Assembly: GCA_900757255.1 (NCBI GenBank)
Contig: CAAENE010000180.1
Span: forward strand, 1-15,877
Direction: 5' to 3'
From: Clostridia bacterium
GTDB lineage: Bacteria; Bacillota; Clostridia; HGM11514
DNA: 15,877 nucleotides
The notes beneath the pieces are model-generated. The model ran no database searches, was not told where the DNA came from, and saw only the letters and a list, made by a program, of their open reading frames with translations. Below are positions 7,241 to 14,051 of this stretch, piece after piece. How positions within the stretch are numbered: position 1 is the first letter of the stretch; each line of letters opens with the position of its first letter. A program made the translations under genes and the position numbers.

Positions 7241-7420
7241 GTGGCGCGCGTGCCTTTCAAAGCAAAATCCTTCCGTATAAGCGCCGTTCATCTTGCGGCA
7301 TGGGTGATATATGCCAACAGCATGCTGACAATCCAGAACCCGGCTTTTGATATAGGGGGTTCCGGCGAGGTGATAGCTGTCTTTTTCTTGCTCATTTTTA
7401 GAGCTGTGAAAGGATGTTAG
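7241..7420 (+). CDS. possible 59-residue membrane peptide or gene remnant
   Basis: The frame is open from just after a TAG (7232-7234) to TAG 7418-7420. From GTG 7241 it encodes 59 residues. A basic N-terminus (ARVPFKAKSFR) is followed by two hydrophobic stretches, HLAAWVIYANSMLTI (about 17-31) and EVIAVFFLLIF (about 43-53), split by NPAFDIGGSG. The composition reads like a real membrane protein end, and the stop lies within the ribosome binding region of rluB, as for a true upstream operon gene. The start is weak (AGG 7234-7236 only, 4 bases away), so it may be the tail of a decayed longer gene. I do not recognise the family. Confidence 0.35.
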   Translation: MARVPFKAKSFRISAVHLAAWVIYANSMLTIQNPAFDIGGSGEVIAVFFLLIFRAVKGC

Positions 7421-7422
7421 CG

Positions 7423-8127
7423 ATGGAAGTCAGGCTGCAAAAATACATGGCGGACTGCGGCGTCGCATCACGCCGCAAATGCGAAACAATGATAGAAGAA
7501 GGACGCGTCCGCGTGAATGGGCGGGTCGTTTCCGAGCTTGGCAGTAAAATTGACCCGCAACACGACAAGGTCAGTGTGGACAAGCTTTTGATCCGCCCCT
7601 CTGTAAATCAGGTATATATTGCGCTCAACAAGCCTTCCGGCTATGTCTGCACCGCACAGGATCAGTTTGACCGTAAAATCGTTACTGACCTGATCGATAT
7701 CAAAGAGCGTATCGTTCCAGTCGGACGATTGGACTATAACAGCGAGGGACTTTTATTTTTGACCAACGACGGTGATTTTACCTATCGGGTTACTCACCCT
7801 AAAAATAAAATCCAAAAGAAATACTATGTTCAGGTCAATGGTATTCCAACTGAGGATGAAATTGCGCAAATGGTTTCCGGTGTTATAATTGATGATTTTA
7901 ATACCGAAGGTACTATGATTCAATATGTTAAAACCAATGGGAATACAGCCCATTACCGTGTCACTATTTCACAGGGGAAAAACCGTCAAATCCGTAAAAT
8001 GTTCGAACATTTCGGCTATACTGTAAAAAAACTCAAAAGAGTCGCCATCGGAAATATACGGCTTGGGCAATTGAGAACCGGACAATGGCGTTTTCTGACT
8101 AAGGAAGAAGTCGAAAATTTCAAATAA
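7423..8127 (+). CDS. rluB: RluB/RsuA-family pseudouridine synthase
   Basis: A 234-residue enzyme that isomerises uridine to pseudouridine in ribosomal RNA, most likely 23S helix 89 as for RluB. It has an N-terminal S4 RNA-binding domain (about 3-50, RLQKYMADCGVASRRKCE) and a catalytic domain. The catalytic Asp is D104 in the GRLDYNSEGLL motif, and the family signature QGKNRQIRKMF is near 188-198. ATG 7423 is chosen because AAAGGA (7409-7414) lies 8 bases upstream and homologues start close to RLQKYM; ATG 7414 would overlap that binding site. It follows a possible small membrane gene and is 16 bases from the next gene, so the two are probably cotranscribed. Confidence 0.94.
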   Translation: MEVRLQKYMADCGVASRRKCETMIEEGRVRVNGRVVSELGSKIDPQHDKVSVDKLLIRPSVNQVYIALNKPSGYVCTAQDQFDRKIVTDLIDIKERIVPVGRLDYNSEGLLFLTNDGDFTYRVTHPKNKIQKKYYVQVNGIPTEDEIAQMVSGVIIDDFNTEGTMIQYVKTNGNTAHYRVTISQGKNRQIRKMFEHFGYTVKKLKRVAIGNIRLGQLRTGQWRFLTKEEVENFK

Positions 8128-8143
8128 ATTTGGAGGAAGCAGT

Positions 8144-8539
8144 ATGTTCAGAATTTCTATTGCAGAACCGGATGAAATCAAACAAATTGAAGCTTTTCTG
8201 AAAGAAAAACAGAAGGAGTTTGAAACAGACAAGCTTTATATGGTTTCTCATGAGGATGGGCTTGCCGGCCTTGGTATCTTCTCACTTGTTGACAATTACG
8301 CCGTCATTGACGATATTATCCTGCGTAACGAACAGGATGTTGAAATGAATCATTTTATTGTTCAGGCGATCGTCAACAAGGTCGATTATATGGGCTACCG
8401 CAAAATCTACTGTTCAAATAAGCGGCTCAGTCCCTATCTCAACAAGTTTGTAAAAAGTGATCTGCACGAGTATACATATATGGCAGATTTAACAGAATAT
8501 TTTAAACATTCCTGCCAAAATCAGCATAAAAATAACTAA
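8144..8539 (+). CDS. GNAT-like protein of unknown substrate
   Basis: A 131-residue cytosolic protein. The order ISIAEPDEIKQIEAFL, then YMVSHEDGLAGLGIFSLVDNYAVIDDIILRNEQ, then a helix and KIYCSNKRLSPYLNKFV fits a short GNAT-type fold: an N-terminal helix, central strands with an acidic turn, and a final strand-helix. The usual acetyl-CoA loop (Q/R-x-x-G-x-G/A) is not clear, so acetyltransferase activity is doubtful. ATG 8144 follows GGAGG (8132-8136). It lies 16 bases behind rluB, an order seen in other Clostridia, and is closed by an AT-rich terminator. Function is not established. Confidence 0.8.
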   Translation: MFRISIAEPDEIKQIEAFLKEKQKEFETDKLYMVSHEDGLAGLGIFSLVDNYAVIDDIILRNEQDVEMNHFIVQAIVNKVDYMGYRKIYCSNKRLSPYLNKFVKSDLHEYTYMADLTEYFKHSCQNQHKNN

Positions 8540-8545
8540 TTCATT

Positions 8546-8592
8546 GTTAAAATTTTAACTTAATTTCGACAAAACGCCGAAATTAAGATTTT
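8546..8592 (+). terminator. palindrome and AT-rich terminator after the GNAT-like gene
   Basis: A perfect 14-base palindrome GTTAAAATTTTAAC (8546-8559) is followed by a 10-bp stem, CTTAATTTCG (8559-8568) and CGAAATTAAG (8578-8587), with a 9-base loop and then ATTTT. The stem is AT-rich but perfect, and likely ends the rluB transcript. Confidence 0.6.
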
Positions 8593-8730
8593 ATGAAATT
8601 TATTGAAGGAAAAAAAGAGTTTGATGCAGAATATAGAAATTGGATGTATTTGGATTTTAGGCTTTTAGCGATTGAAAAAGCCCTGCCTTATACTCCGTTT
8701 CTTTATATGTCAGGCTTTTTACTACAATGA
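8593..8730 (+). CDS. possible 45-residue ORF, unsupported start
   Basis: An ATG frame of 46 codons between the terminator and the decarboxylase operon, ending in TGA 8728-8730. The peptide (with EYRNWMYLDFRLLAIEKAL and PYTPFLYMSGF) looks protein-like, but there is no ribosome binding site before ATG 8593, and the frame contains a hairpin (8675-8720). It is kept only as a low-confidence candidate. Confidence 0.2.
   Translation: MKFIEGKKEFDAEYRNWMYLDFRLLAIEKALPYTPFLYMSGFLLQ
8675..8720 (+). terminator. weak stem ending in a T5 run
   Basis: AAAAAGCC (8675-8682) pairs with GGCTTTTT (8713-8720) across a 30-base loop. The loop is long, so termination is uncertain. Together with the terminator before it, it would isolate the decarboxylase operon from rluB transcription. 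Confidence 0.4.
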
Positions 8731-8756
8731 TATGCAGTTTTTTCTATTGCATATCA
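8728..8756. repeat. perfect 9-bp hairpin with T-rich loop
   Basis: Arms TGATATGCA (8728-8736) and TGCATATCA (8748-8756) enclose an 11-base loop with a T6 run. It lies 172 bases before the decarboxylase operon. It may be a regulator site or part of a leader RNA; nothing decides between them. Confidence 0.5.
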
Positions 8757-8830
8757 GTTACACCATGTCATCTGTTGAAGCAAACCGGTTTTGCCGTCTA
8801 AGAGGGGGTATCTCTATCTTTGGGTTAACT

Positions 8831-8866
8831 GTATCAGCTGTGGACAAAACTGTCCAATTTTGATAC
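8831..8866. promoter_or_regulatory. nested inverted repeat upstream of the decarboxylase operon
   Basis: Outer arms GTATCA (8831-8836) and TGATAC (8861-8866), inner arms TGGACA (8841-8846) and TGTCCA (8851-8856), with 4-base spacers at all three places (GCTG, AAAC, ATTT). A further TGATAC lies at 8898-8903. The symmetry fits either a protein operator or an RNA stem with an internal loop. It begins 97 bases before the ATG of the first operon gene. No convincing -35/-10 pair was found in 8731-8927. Confidence 0.5.
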
Positions 8867-8927
8867 GGCGGCACTTTACCGGCGTACCTTTTTAGATTGA
8901 TACAAAATAAGATATGGAGGTTGATTT

Positions 8928-10466
8928 ATGAGTACCAAGCTGAGTGAATTGCAGCAGCGCCGCGCTGTTATTGAAAACGGCGGCGGCAAAGAGAAAATTG
9001 CAAAGCAAAAAGAAGCCGGGAAAATGTTAGCCCGTGAAAGGCTGAATGAATTGTTCGACCAGGGCAGTTTTGTTGAAATTGACGCTTTTGTAGAACATCG
9101 CAAAGCTGATTTTGACCTGCCGGACGCTCCCGCAGAAGGCGTTGTAACCGGGTATGGAACGGTTGACGGCCGTCTTGTGTATGCTTATGCGCAGGATTTC
9201 ACCGTAATCGGCGGTTCTTTAGGTGAAATGCACGCCAAAAAAATCTGCAAGGTCATGGATATGGCCGTTAAAATGGGTGCTCCCATTATTGGAATCAACG
9301 ATTCCGGCGGAGCCAGAATTCAAGAGGGAATCGACGCTCTTTCCGGATTTGGCGATATTTTCTATCGTAATACTATTTCTTCCGGTGTTATCCCACAGAT
9401 TTCTATTATTATGGGTCCTTGTGCAGGCGGCGCGGTTTACTCCCCCGCTTTATGTGATTTTGTATTCATGGTCGATAAAACTTCCCAGATGTTTATCACA
9501 GGGCCTCAGGTTATCAAGGCTGTCACTGGTGAAGATGTATCAGCCAATGATTTAGGCGGTGCTCAGGCGCATGCCGGCAAAAGCGGCGTTGCACACTTTA
9601 CCGCGTCCGACGAAAAAGAATGTCTTTCTATGGTGAAAGAACTGCTTTCTTTTCTTCCGTCCAATAATCTCAGCGATTATGATTACCTGCCGGAGACAGA
9701 CCAAATCAACCGTCTATCTGAATCCCTTAATACTGTTATTCCGGAAGATGCTAATAAATCTTATGACGTTAAATCAGTTATCACCGAAATTGTAGATAAC
9801 GGCAAATTTTTTGAAATTCAAAAAGATTTCGCCCAAAATATCGTAATTGGCTTTGCCCGCATGAACGGCGGCACAGTTGGTATCGTTGCCAACCAGCCAA
9901 AGGTCAAGGCAGGCTCTCTGGATGTAGATTCCTCTGATAAGGCTGCCCGCTTTGTACGGTTCTGCGACAGCTTTAATATTCCGATTATCACCTTCACTGA
10001 CGTACCTGGATATCTCCCAGGTGTCGAACAAGAGCATGACGGCATCATCCGTCACGGCGCAAAATTATTATATGCTTATTCAGAAGCGACCGTACCGAAA
10101 ATCAATGTGATTATGCGTAAAGCTTACGGCGGTGCTTACATTGCTATGAGCTCCAAACACCTGGGGGCGGACATGGTCTTTGCATGGCCGACAGCTGAAA
10201 TCGCTGTAATGGGTCCGGAAGGCGCGGCTAATATTATCTTTAAAAAAGAAATTGCAAATGCTGCCGATCCTATCACTGCCCGTCAGGAATTGATTCAGGA
10301 TTACAAAGACAAATTCGCCAGCCCTTATGTTGCAGCCGCAAGAGGATATGTAGATGATGTCATTGAGCCGGACAGCACAAGACCCAGAATCATCAGCGCT
10401 CTTGAAATGCTGGCCAGCAAACGGGAATCCCGTCCGGCGAAAAAACACGGCAATCTGCCGCTCTGA
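8928..10466 (+). CDS. mmdA: carboxyltransferase subunit, MmdA/PccB/12S type
   Basis: A 512-residue acyl-CoA carboxyltransferase that moves a carboxyl group between an acyl-CoA and biotin; by length and the end KKHGNLPL it fits methylmalonyl-CoA decarboxylase alpha, transcarboxylase 12S or PccB rather than the longer glutaconyl-CoA decarboxylase. Two crotonase-like halves are visible: GGSLGEMHAKKI, NDSGGARIQEGIDAL and GPCAGGAVYSPAL in the first, and NQPKVKAGSLDVDSSDKAARF, TDVPGYLPGVEQEHDGIIRHG and KAYGGAYIAMSSK in the second, where glycine-rich loops form the oxyanion holes. The protein is cytosolic and docks on the membrane pump. GGAGG (8916-8920) precedes ATG 8928. It leads a five-gene operon with small gaps. 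Methylmalonyl-CoA is the likely substrate, but propionyl/acetyl-CoA use cannot be excluded from sequence. Confidence 0.95.
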   Translation: MSTKLSELQQRRAVIENGGGKEKIAKQKEAGKMLARERLNELFDQGSFVEIDAFVEHRKADFDLPDAPAEGVVTGYGTVDGRLVYAYAQDFTVIGGSLGEMHAKKICKVMDMAVKMGAPIIGINDSGGARIQEGIDALSGFGDIFYRNTISSGVIPQISIIMGPCAGGAVYSPALCDFVFMVDKTSQMFITGPQVIKAVTGEDVSANDLGGAQAHAGKSGVAHFTASDEKECLSMVKELLSFLPSNNLSDYDYLPETDQINRLSESLNTVIPEDANKSYDVKSVITEIVDNGKFFEIQKDFAQNIVIGFARMNGGTVGIVANQPKVKAGSLDVDSSDKAARFVRFCDSFNIPIITFTDVPGYLPGVEQEHDGIIRHGAKLLYAYSEATVPKINVIMRKAYGGAYIAMSSKHLGADMVFAWPTAEIAVMGPEGAANIIFKKEIANAADPITARQELIQDYKDKFASPYVAAARGYVDDVIEPDSTRPRIISALEMLASKRESRPAKKHGNLPL

Positions 10467-10479
10467 TGGAGGTGTTTGA

Positions 10480-10830
10480 ATGGAAGCTTTACAGGAAGGC
10501 CTTTTTGTTACTGTACTTGGCCTCACGATCGTATTTGCCGTTTTGATCATTCTGTGGGGAGTTTTGGAATTGATGCGCATCCTTCTGAACAAACCCGCAA
10601 AACAAGGGGAAGCGGCAGAACAGACCACAACTGTTATGCAACAACAGACAGTTCCAATTATTCAGACAACAGAGGATGAGGAAACAGTTGCCGTCATTAT
10701 GGCCGCAATTGCATCTAGTATGAATACGAGCACATATCATCTGAACATAAAATCAATCCGGCGAATTCCGTCGGTAGCTCCGGCCTGGAACGCCGTTTCC
10801 AGAAAAGAAAATATCGATAACAGATTTTAA
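10480..10830 (+). CDS. oadG: OadG/MmdD-type small subunit of a sodium-pumping decarboxylase
   Basis: The 116-residue protein has one N-terminal membrane helix (about 8-36, LFVTVLGLTIVFAVLIILWGV), a polar linker rich in Gln and Thr, and a conserved C-terminal part: DEETVAVIMAAIASSM, then IKSIRRIPSVAPAW. In the family the gamma/delta subunit ties the carboxyltransferase to the membrane beta subunit and helps assembly. This protein combines the OadG-type helix with the MmdD-type DEE-VAVI-AAIA block. GGAGGTG (10468-10474) precedes ATG 10480, and the gap to mmdA is 13 bases. Its presence argues that the complex works at the membrane and is not just a soluble transcarboxylase. Confidence 0.9.
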   Translation: MEALQEGLFVTVLGLTIVFAVLIILWGVLELMRILLNKPAKQGEAAEQTTTVMQQQTVPIIQTTEDEETVAVIMAAIASSMNTSTYHLNIKSIRRIPSVAPAWNAVSRKENIDNRF

Positions 10831-10844
10831 GGGAGGAAATAACG

Positions 10845-11249
10845 ATGAGAAAGTTTAATATAACAGTCAATGGCAAAGCTTATGAGGTGGAAGTAGAAGA
10901 AGTTGGCGGCGCGCCGACTCCTGTTGCCTCTCCTGCAGCTGTTCCAACTGCTCCGGCTCCTGCACCTTCCGTTCAGGCTGCTGCGCCCAAGGCGGCTCCG
11001 GCCCAAACACCTGCACCGGCTGCTGCTCCTGCCGGCGGAACCAATGTACAGGCCCCTATGCCAGGTACCATTCTTTCAGTGAAAGTAAATGTTGGCGATA
11101 CCGTTTCGGAGGGCCAGGTACTTTGTATTCTAGAGGCTATGAAAATGGAAAATGAAATCATGGCTCCAAAAGCGGGTAAAGTTGTCTCAGTAAGCGTTTC
11201 TCAGGGTTCTTCTGTCAATAGTGGTGACGCTCTCGTATCTATAGCTTAA
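10845..11249 (+). CDS. biotin carboxyl carrier protein of the decarboxylase
   Basis: This 134-residue free biotin carrier takes CO2 from a carboxyltransferase and delivers it to the pump. An N-terminal segment (RKFNITVNGKAYEVEVEEV, about 2-20) is followed by a flexible Ala/Pro linker (about 23-65) and a biotinyl domain (about 68-134). The biotin-accepting lysine is K100 in EAMKMEN, with PMPGTI 30 residues upstream. The long Ala/Pro linker is typical of MmdC/GcdC/OadA carriers and acts as a swinging arm. GGAGG (10832-10836) lies 8 bases before ATG 10845. It is the only biotin carrier in the window and must serve both carboxyltransferases of the operon. Confidence 0.95.
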   Translation: MRKFNITVNGKAYEVEVEEVGGAPTPVASPAAVPTAPAPAPSVQAAAPKAAPAQTPAPAAAPAGGTNVQAPMPGTILSVKVNVGDTVSEGQVLCILEAMKMENEIMAPKAGKVVSVSVSQGSSVNSGDALVSIA

Positions 11250-11298
11250 TTTCTATGCTACAGAGGAAATTATCATTTTTTAGATTGGAGGAAGAACC

Positions 11299-12501
11299 GT
11301 GGGTCAACAAATAATTGAAGGTTTTACTGGATTTTTAGATAAAACCGGTTTTGCCGTCTGGTTCTCCGATGGAGACTGGTGGAAAACCGCTCTGATGATT
11401 ATTATCGCCTGCGTTCTTTTATATCTGGCGATCGTGAAAAAATTTGAACCGCTTTTGCTTGTCCCAATTGCGTTTGGTATGCTGCTTGCCAACATGCCGA
11501 TGGAAAGTAAAATAGCAGTCATGCATCCTGAGTGGTTTGTACAGACAAATATTGATTACGCAAAGGTTTTGAGTGAAGGCGGCCTGTTAGATATTTTGTA
11601 TCTTGGGGTCAAGCTAGGCGTCTATCCTCCTCTGATATTTTTGGGGATCGGTGCTATGACCGATTTCGGTCCGCTGATTGCCAACCCGAAAAGCATTCTT
11701 TTGGGAGCTGCCGCTCAACTTGGTGTATTTATCACTTTTCTTGGCGCTTTGTTGCTTGGCTTTAATATCTATGAAGCTTGTTCTATCGGTATCATCGGCG
11801 GCGCTGATGGTCCGACGGCAATCTACGTCACAAAATCTCTAGCTCCATCCTTATTGCCTGCCATTGCAGTCGCGGCCTATTCTTACATGGCTTTGGTACC
11901 GATTATTCAGCCGCCAATCATGAGGCTCTTGACCACAAAAAAAGAGCGCAGCATCGTCATGGAACAGCTCCGTCCGGTCAGCAAGACCGAAAAAGTCTTA
12001 TTCCCTATCATCGTTACTATTGTTGTTACTCTGATCGTTCCGGACGCCGCTCCTCTAGTTGGTATGTTAATGTTGGGAAACCTGTTTAAAGAAACAGGAG
12101 TTGCTGATCGGCTTAGCAAGACGGCCCAAAACGAATTAATCAATATTGTGACAATTTTTCTCGGCACGACTGTCGGTGCAACTGCTACAGCAGACACTTT
12201 CCTGACGCCAAACACCCTTAAAATCATTTTCCTTGGCCTATTTGCATTTGCAGTAAGCACTGCCGGCGGTGTCTTATTTGGAAAACTAATGTGTAAGCTG
12301 ACCGGCGGCAAGGTCAATCCGCTGATTGGTTCTGCCGGCGTATCGGCTGTTCCAATGGCTGCCCGTGTTTCACAGGTCGTTGGGCAGAAGGAAAATCCCT
12401 CTAACTTCCTGCTTATGCATGCTATGGGTCCGAATGTTGCAGGGGTTATCGGTTCTGCCGTTGCTGCGGGTGTATTCCTTGCATTATTTGGTGGAAAATA
12501 A
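11299..12501 (+). CDS. oadB: sodium ion-translocating decarboxylase subunit beta
   Basis: An integral membrane protein of 400 residues and about nine to eleven hydrophobic segments; it decarboxylates carboxybiotin and couples this to sodium export. The conserved GGADGPT is at 168-174, with D170 in the place of the essential Asp of the Klebsiella beta subunit. A second conserved block, NPLIGSAGVSAVPMAARVSQ, is near 340-360 and MGPNVAGVIGSA near the end. The start is GTG 11299 with GGAGG (11287-11291) 7 bases upstream; the next gene begins 54 bases after the stop. From sequence alone OadB, MmdB and GcdB cannot be told apart, and the symbol reflects the general family only. Confidence 0.94.
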   Translation: MGQQIIEGFTGFLDKTGFAVWFSDGDWWKTALMIIIACVLLYLAIVKKFEPLLLVPIAFGMLLANMPMESKIAVMHPEWFVQTNIDYAKVLSEGGLLDILYLGVKLGVYPPLIFLGIGAMTDFGPLIANPKSILLGAAAQLGVFITFLGALLLGFNIYEACSIGIIGGADGPTAIYVTKSLAPSLLPAIAVAAYSYMALVPIIQPPIMRLLTTKKERSIVMEQLRPVSKTEKVLFPIIVTIVVTLIVPDAAPLVGMLMLGNLFKETGVADRLSKTAQNELINIVTIFLGTTVGATATADTFLTPNTLKIIFLGLFAFAVSTAGGVLFGKLMCKLTGGKVNPLIGSAGVSAVPMAARVSQVVGQKENPSNFLLMHAMGPNVAGVIGSAVAAGVFLALFGGK

Positions 12502-12513
12502 TTGAAAACTGAT

Positions 12514-12528
12514 TCGGATTTAATCCGA
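12514..12528 (+). repeat. short palindrome between the pump gene and the 5S gene
   Basis: TCGGATT (12514-12520) and AATCCGA (12522-12528) form a near-perfect palindrome in the 54-base gap, followed by TTTATTC. As a stem it has five pairs and a five-base loop, which is a weak attenuator at most. It may lower readthrough into the last gene. Confidence 0.35.
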
Positions 12529-12555
12529 TTTATTCAAAAATAAGGAGGTACTATT

Positions 12556-13959
12556 ATGGGAAAGAAAGTAGGAATTACCGAAACAATCCTCAGGGACGCG
12601 CATCAGTCTTTGATTGCTACCCGTATGACAACGGAAGAAATCCTGCCGGCTGTTGAACGTCTTGATAATATAGGCTATCATTCCCTGGAAGCCTGGGGCG
12701 GAGCGACCTTTGACTCCTGCCTGCGTTTCCTGAATGAAGACCCATGGGAAAGGCTTCGTAAGATTAAGGCTCTTGCTAAAAAAACTCCTCTGCAAATGCT
12801 CTTCCGCGGTCAGAACATTTTAGGTTACCGGCATTACGCAGACGATGTAGTTGAATATTTCGTTCAGAAATCGATTGCGAACGGTATCGACATTCTGAGA
12901 ATTTTTGACGCTTTGAATGATGTCCGCAATCTGGAAACAGCCATCAAAGCCTGCAAAAAGGAAAAAGGGCATGTTCAGGGTACAGTCTGCTATACCATTA
13001 GCCCTGTCCATAACATTGAATCCTTTGTCAAAATGGCAAAACAATTAGAAGATATGGGAGCGGATTCTGTCTGCATTAAAGATATGGCAGGCCTGCTGAC
13101 TCCGTATGTAGCATATGACCTTGTAAAGGCGATGAAAGAGACGGTCAAAATCCCGATACAGCTTCATACCCATTATACAAGCGGCGTTGCTTCGATGACC
13201 TATTTAAAGGCAATTGAAGCTGGCGTCGATGTTGTGGATACAGCGCTCTCTCCCCTTGCCATGGGAACTTCACAGCCGCCCACAGAACCGTTGGTGGCCA
13301 CACTTCAGAATACACCTTATGATACCGGTCTTGATTTAGCTAAATTAAGCGATATTGCTGATTATTTCAGAGGACTGCGCGAAAAATACCTGGCAAGCGG
13401 ACAGCTCAATACCAAGGTTATGGGCGTAGATATCAATACTCTTCTTTACCAGGTTCCGGGCGGAATGCTTTCTAATCTGGTCTCCCAGCTCAAACAGCAG
13501 GGCAAGGAAGATAAGTTCAATGAAGTGCTCAAAGAGGTACCGCGTGTCCGTGAAGATTTTGGATTCCCGCCGCTGGTCACACCTTCTTCCCAAATTGTTG
13601 GTACACAGGCTGTTCTCAATGTAATTACCGGCGAGAGATATAAAATGGTTCCGAAAGAATCAAAAGCGGTTGTCAAAGGGGAATACGGTAAAACCCCTGT
13701 CCCGATCAGTGATGAAATCCGCAAAAAAATTATCGGGGATGAAAAACCGATTACCTGCCGGCCGGCTGATCTTTTAAAGCCGGAGCTTGATACGCTGCGT
13801 GATGAAATCAAAGAATACATCGAACAGGATGAGGATGTTCTCTCCTATGCATTATTCGGACAGGTTGCAACCAAATTCTTTGAATACCGTCAAGCACAGA
13901 AATATAAAATTGACCCTGATATGGTGGATATGGAAGATAAAGTTCACCCAATGGCATAA
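12556..13959 (+). CDS. oadA: OadA/PycB/5S-type carboxyltransferase lacking a biotin domain
   Basis: A 467-residue enzyme that moves carboxyl groups between oxaloacetate/pyruvate and biotin. The TIM-barrel domain (about 5-270) has the metal-site residues D14 (LRDAHQSL), the carbamylated-lysine position K175 (CIKDMAGLL) and H204/H206 (LHTHYTSG), as well as the FRGQNILGYRHY and IFDALND blocks. The conserved PYC_OADA domain follows (about 290-460) and the protein ends at VHPMA, with no C-terminal biotinyl domain; full oxaloacetate decarboxylase alpha chains are over 100 residues longer. It must use the separate carrier encoded two genes upstream. GGAGG (12544-12548) precedes ATG 12556. It could act as oxaloacetate decarboxylase, transcarboxylase 5S or a pyruvate carboxylase B subunit; no biotin carboxylase gene is seen here. 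Confidence 0.94.
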   Translation: MGKKVGITETILRDAHQSLIATRMTTEEILPAVERLDNIGYHSLEAWGGATFDSCLRFLNEDPWERLRKIKALAKKTPLQMLFRGQNILGYRHYADDVVEYFVQKSIANGIDILRIFDALNDVRNLETAIKACKKEKGHVQGTVCYTISPVHNIESFVKMAKQLEDMGADSVCIKDMAGLLTPYVAYDLVKAMKETVKIPIQLHTHYTSGVASMTYLKAIEAGVDVVDTALSPLAMGTSQPPTEPLVATLQNTPYDTGLDLAKLSDIADYFRGLREKYLASGQLNTKVMGVDINTLLYQVPGGMLSNLVSQLKQQGKEDKFNEVLKEVPRVREDFGFPPLVTPSSQIVGTQAVLNVITGERYKMVPKESKAVVKGEYGKTPVPISDEIRKKIIGDEKPITCRPADLLKPELDTLRDEIKEYIEQDEDVLSYALFGQVATKFFEYRQAQKYKIDPDMVDMEDKVHPMA

Positions 13960-13968
13960 ATAAACAAC

Positions 13969-14001
13969 AAAGCCTGATGAAATCATCAGGCTTTTTATTT
14001 T
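13969..14001. terminator. strong bidirectional terminator
   Basis: Eleven base pairs, AAAGCCTGATG (13969-13979) and CATCAGGCTTT (13984-13994), with an AAAT loop, followed by TTATTTT on the plus strand. Read on the minus strand it ends in TTTGTTGTTT. It lies between convergent genes and can end both the operon and the small minus-strand gene. Confidence 0.92.
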
Positions 14002-14007
14002 AATTTT

Positions 14008-14034
14008 AAGGAGAGGAAATAAGTCCCTCTCCTT
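14008..14034. terminator. second stem between the convergent genes
   Basis: AAGGAGAGG (14008-14016) pairs with CCTCTCCTT (14026-14034) over a 9-base loop. No clear T-run follows on either strand. It lies 17 bases beyond the stop of the minus-strand gene and may protect or help end its mRNA. Confidence 0.5.
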
Positions 14035-14051
14035 CTTCATTTTCATAATTC

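Noticed and set aside
8672..8863. 63-residue frame with TTG start before the decarboxylase operon
   Set aside because: No ribosome binding site, runs through three inverted repeats, and the peptide is not protein-like over its length.
8546..8927. Cobalamin riboswitch before the methylmalonyl-CoA-type operon
   Set aside because: I looked for the B12-box core and found none; the stems present do not fit that fold.
10080..10628. Long minus-strand frames opposite mmdA and oadG
   Set aside because: They are antisense to well-supported genes, have no binding site and are explained by codon bias of the sense strand.
10925..11035. DNA repeat in the biotin carrier gene
   Set aside because: It is the Ala/Pro-rich linker of the protein; the bases vary between copies, so it is a protein-level low-complexity segment.
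11907..12317. 136-residue minus-strand frame opposite oadB
   Set aside because: Shadow of the membrane protein; no start signal and no recognisable domain.
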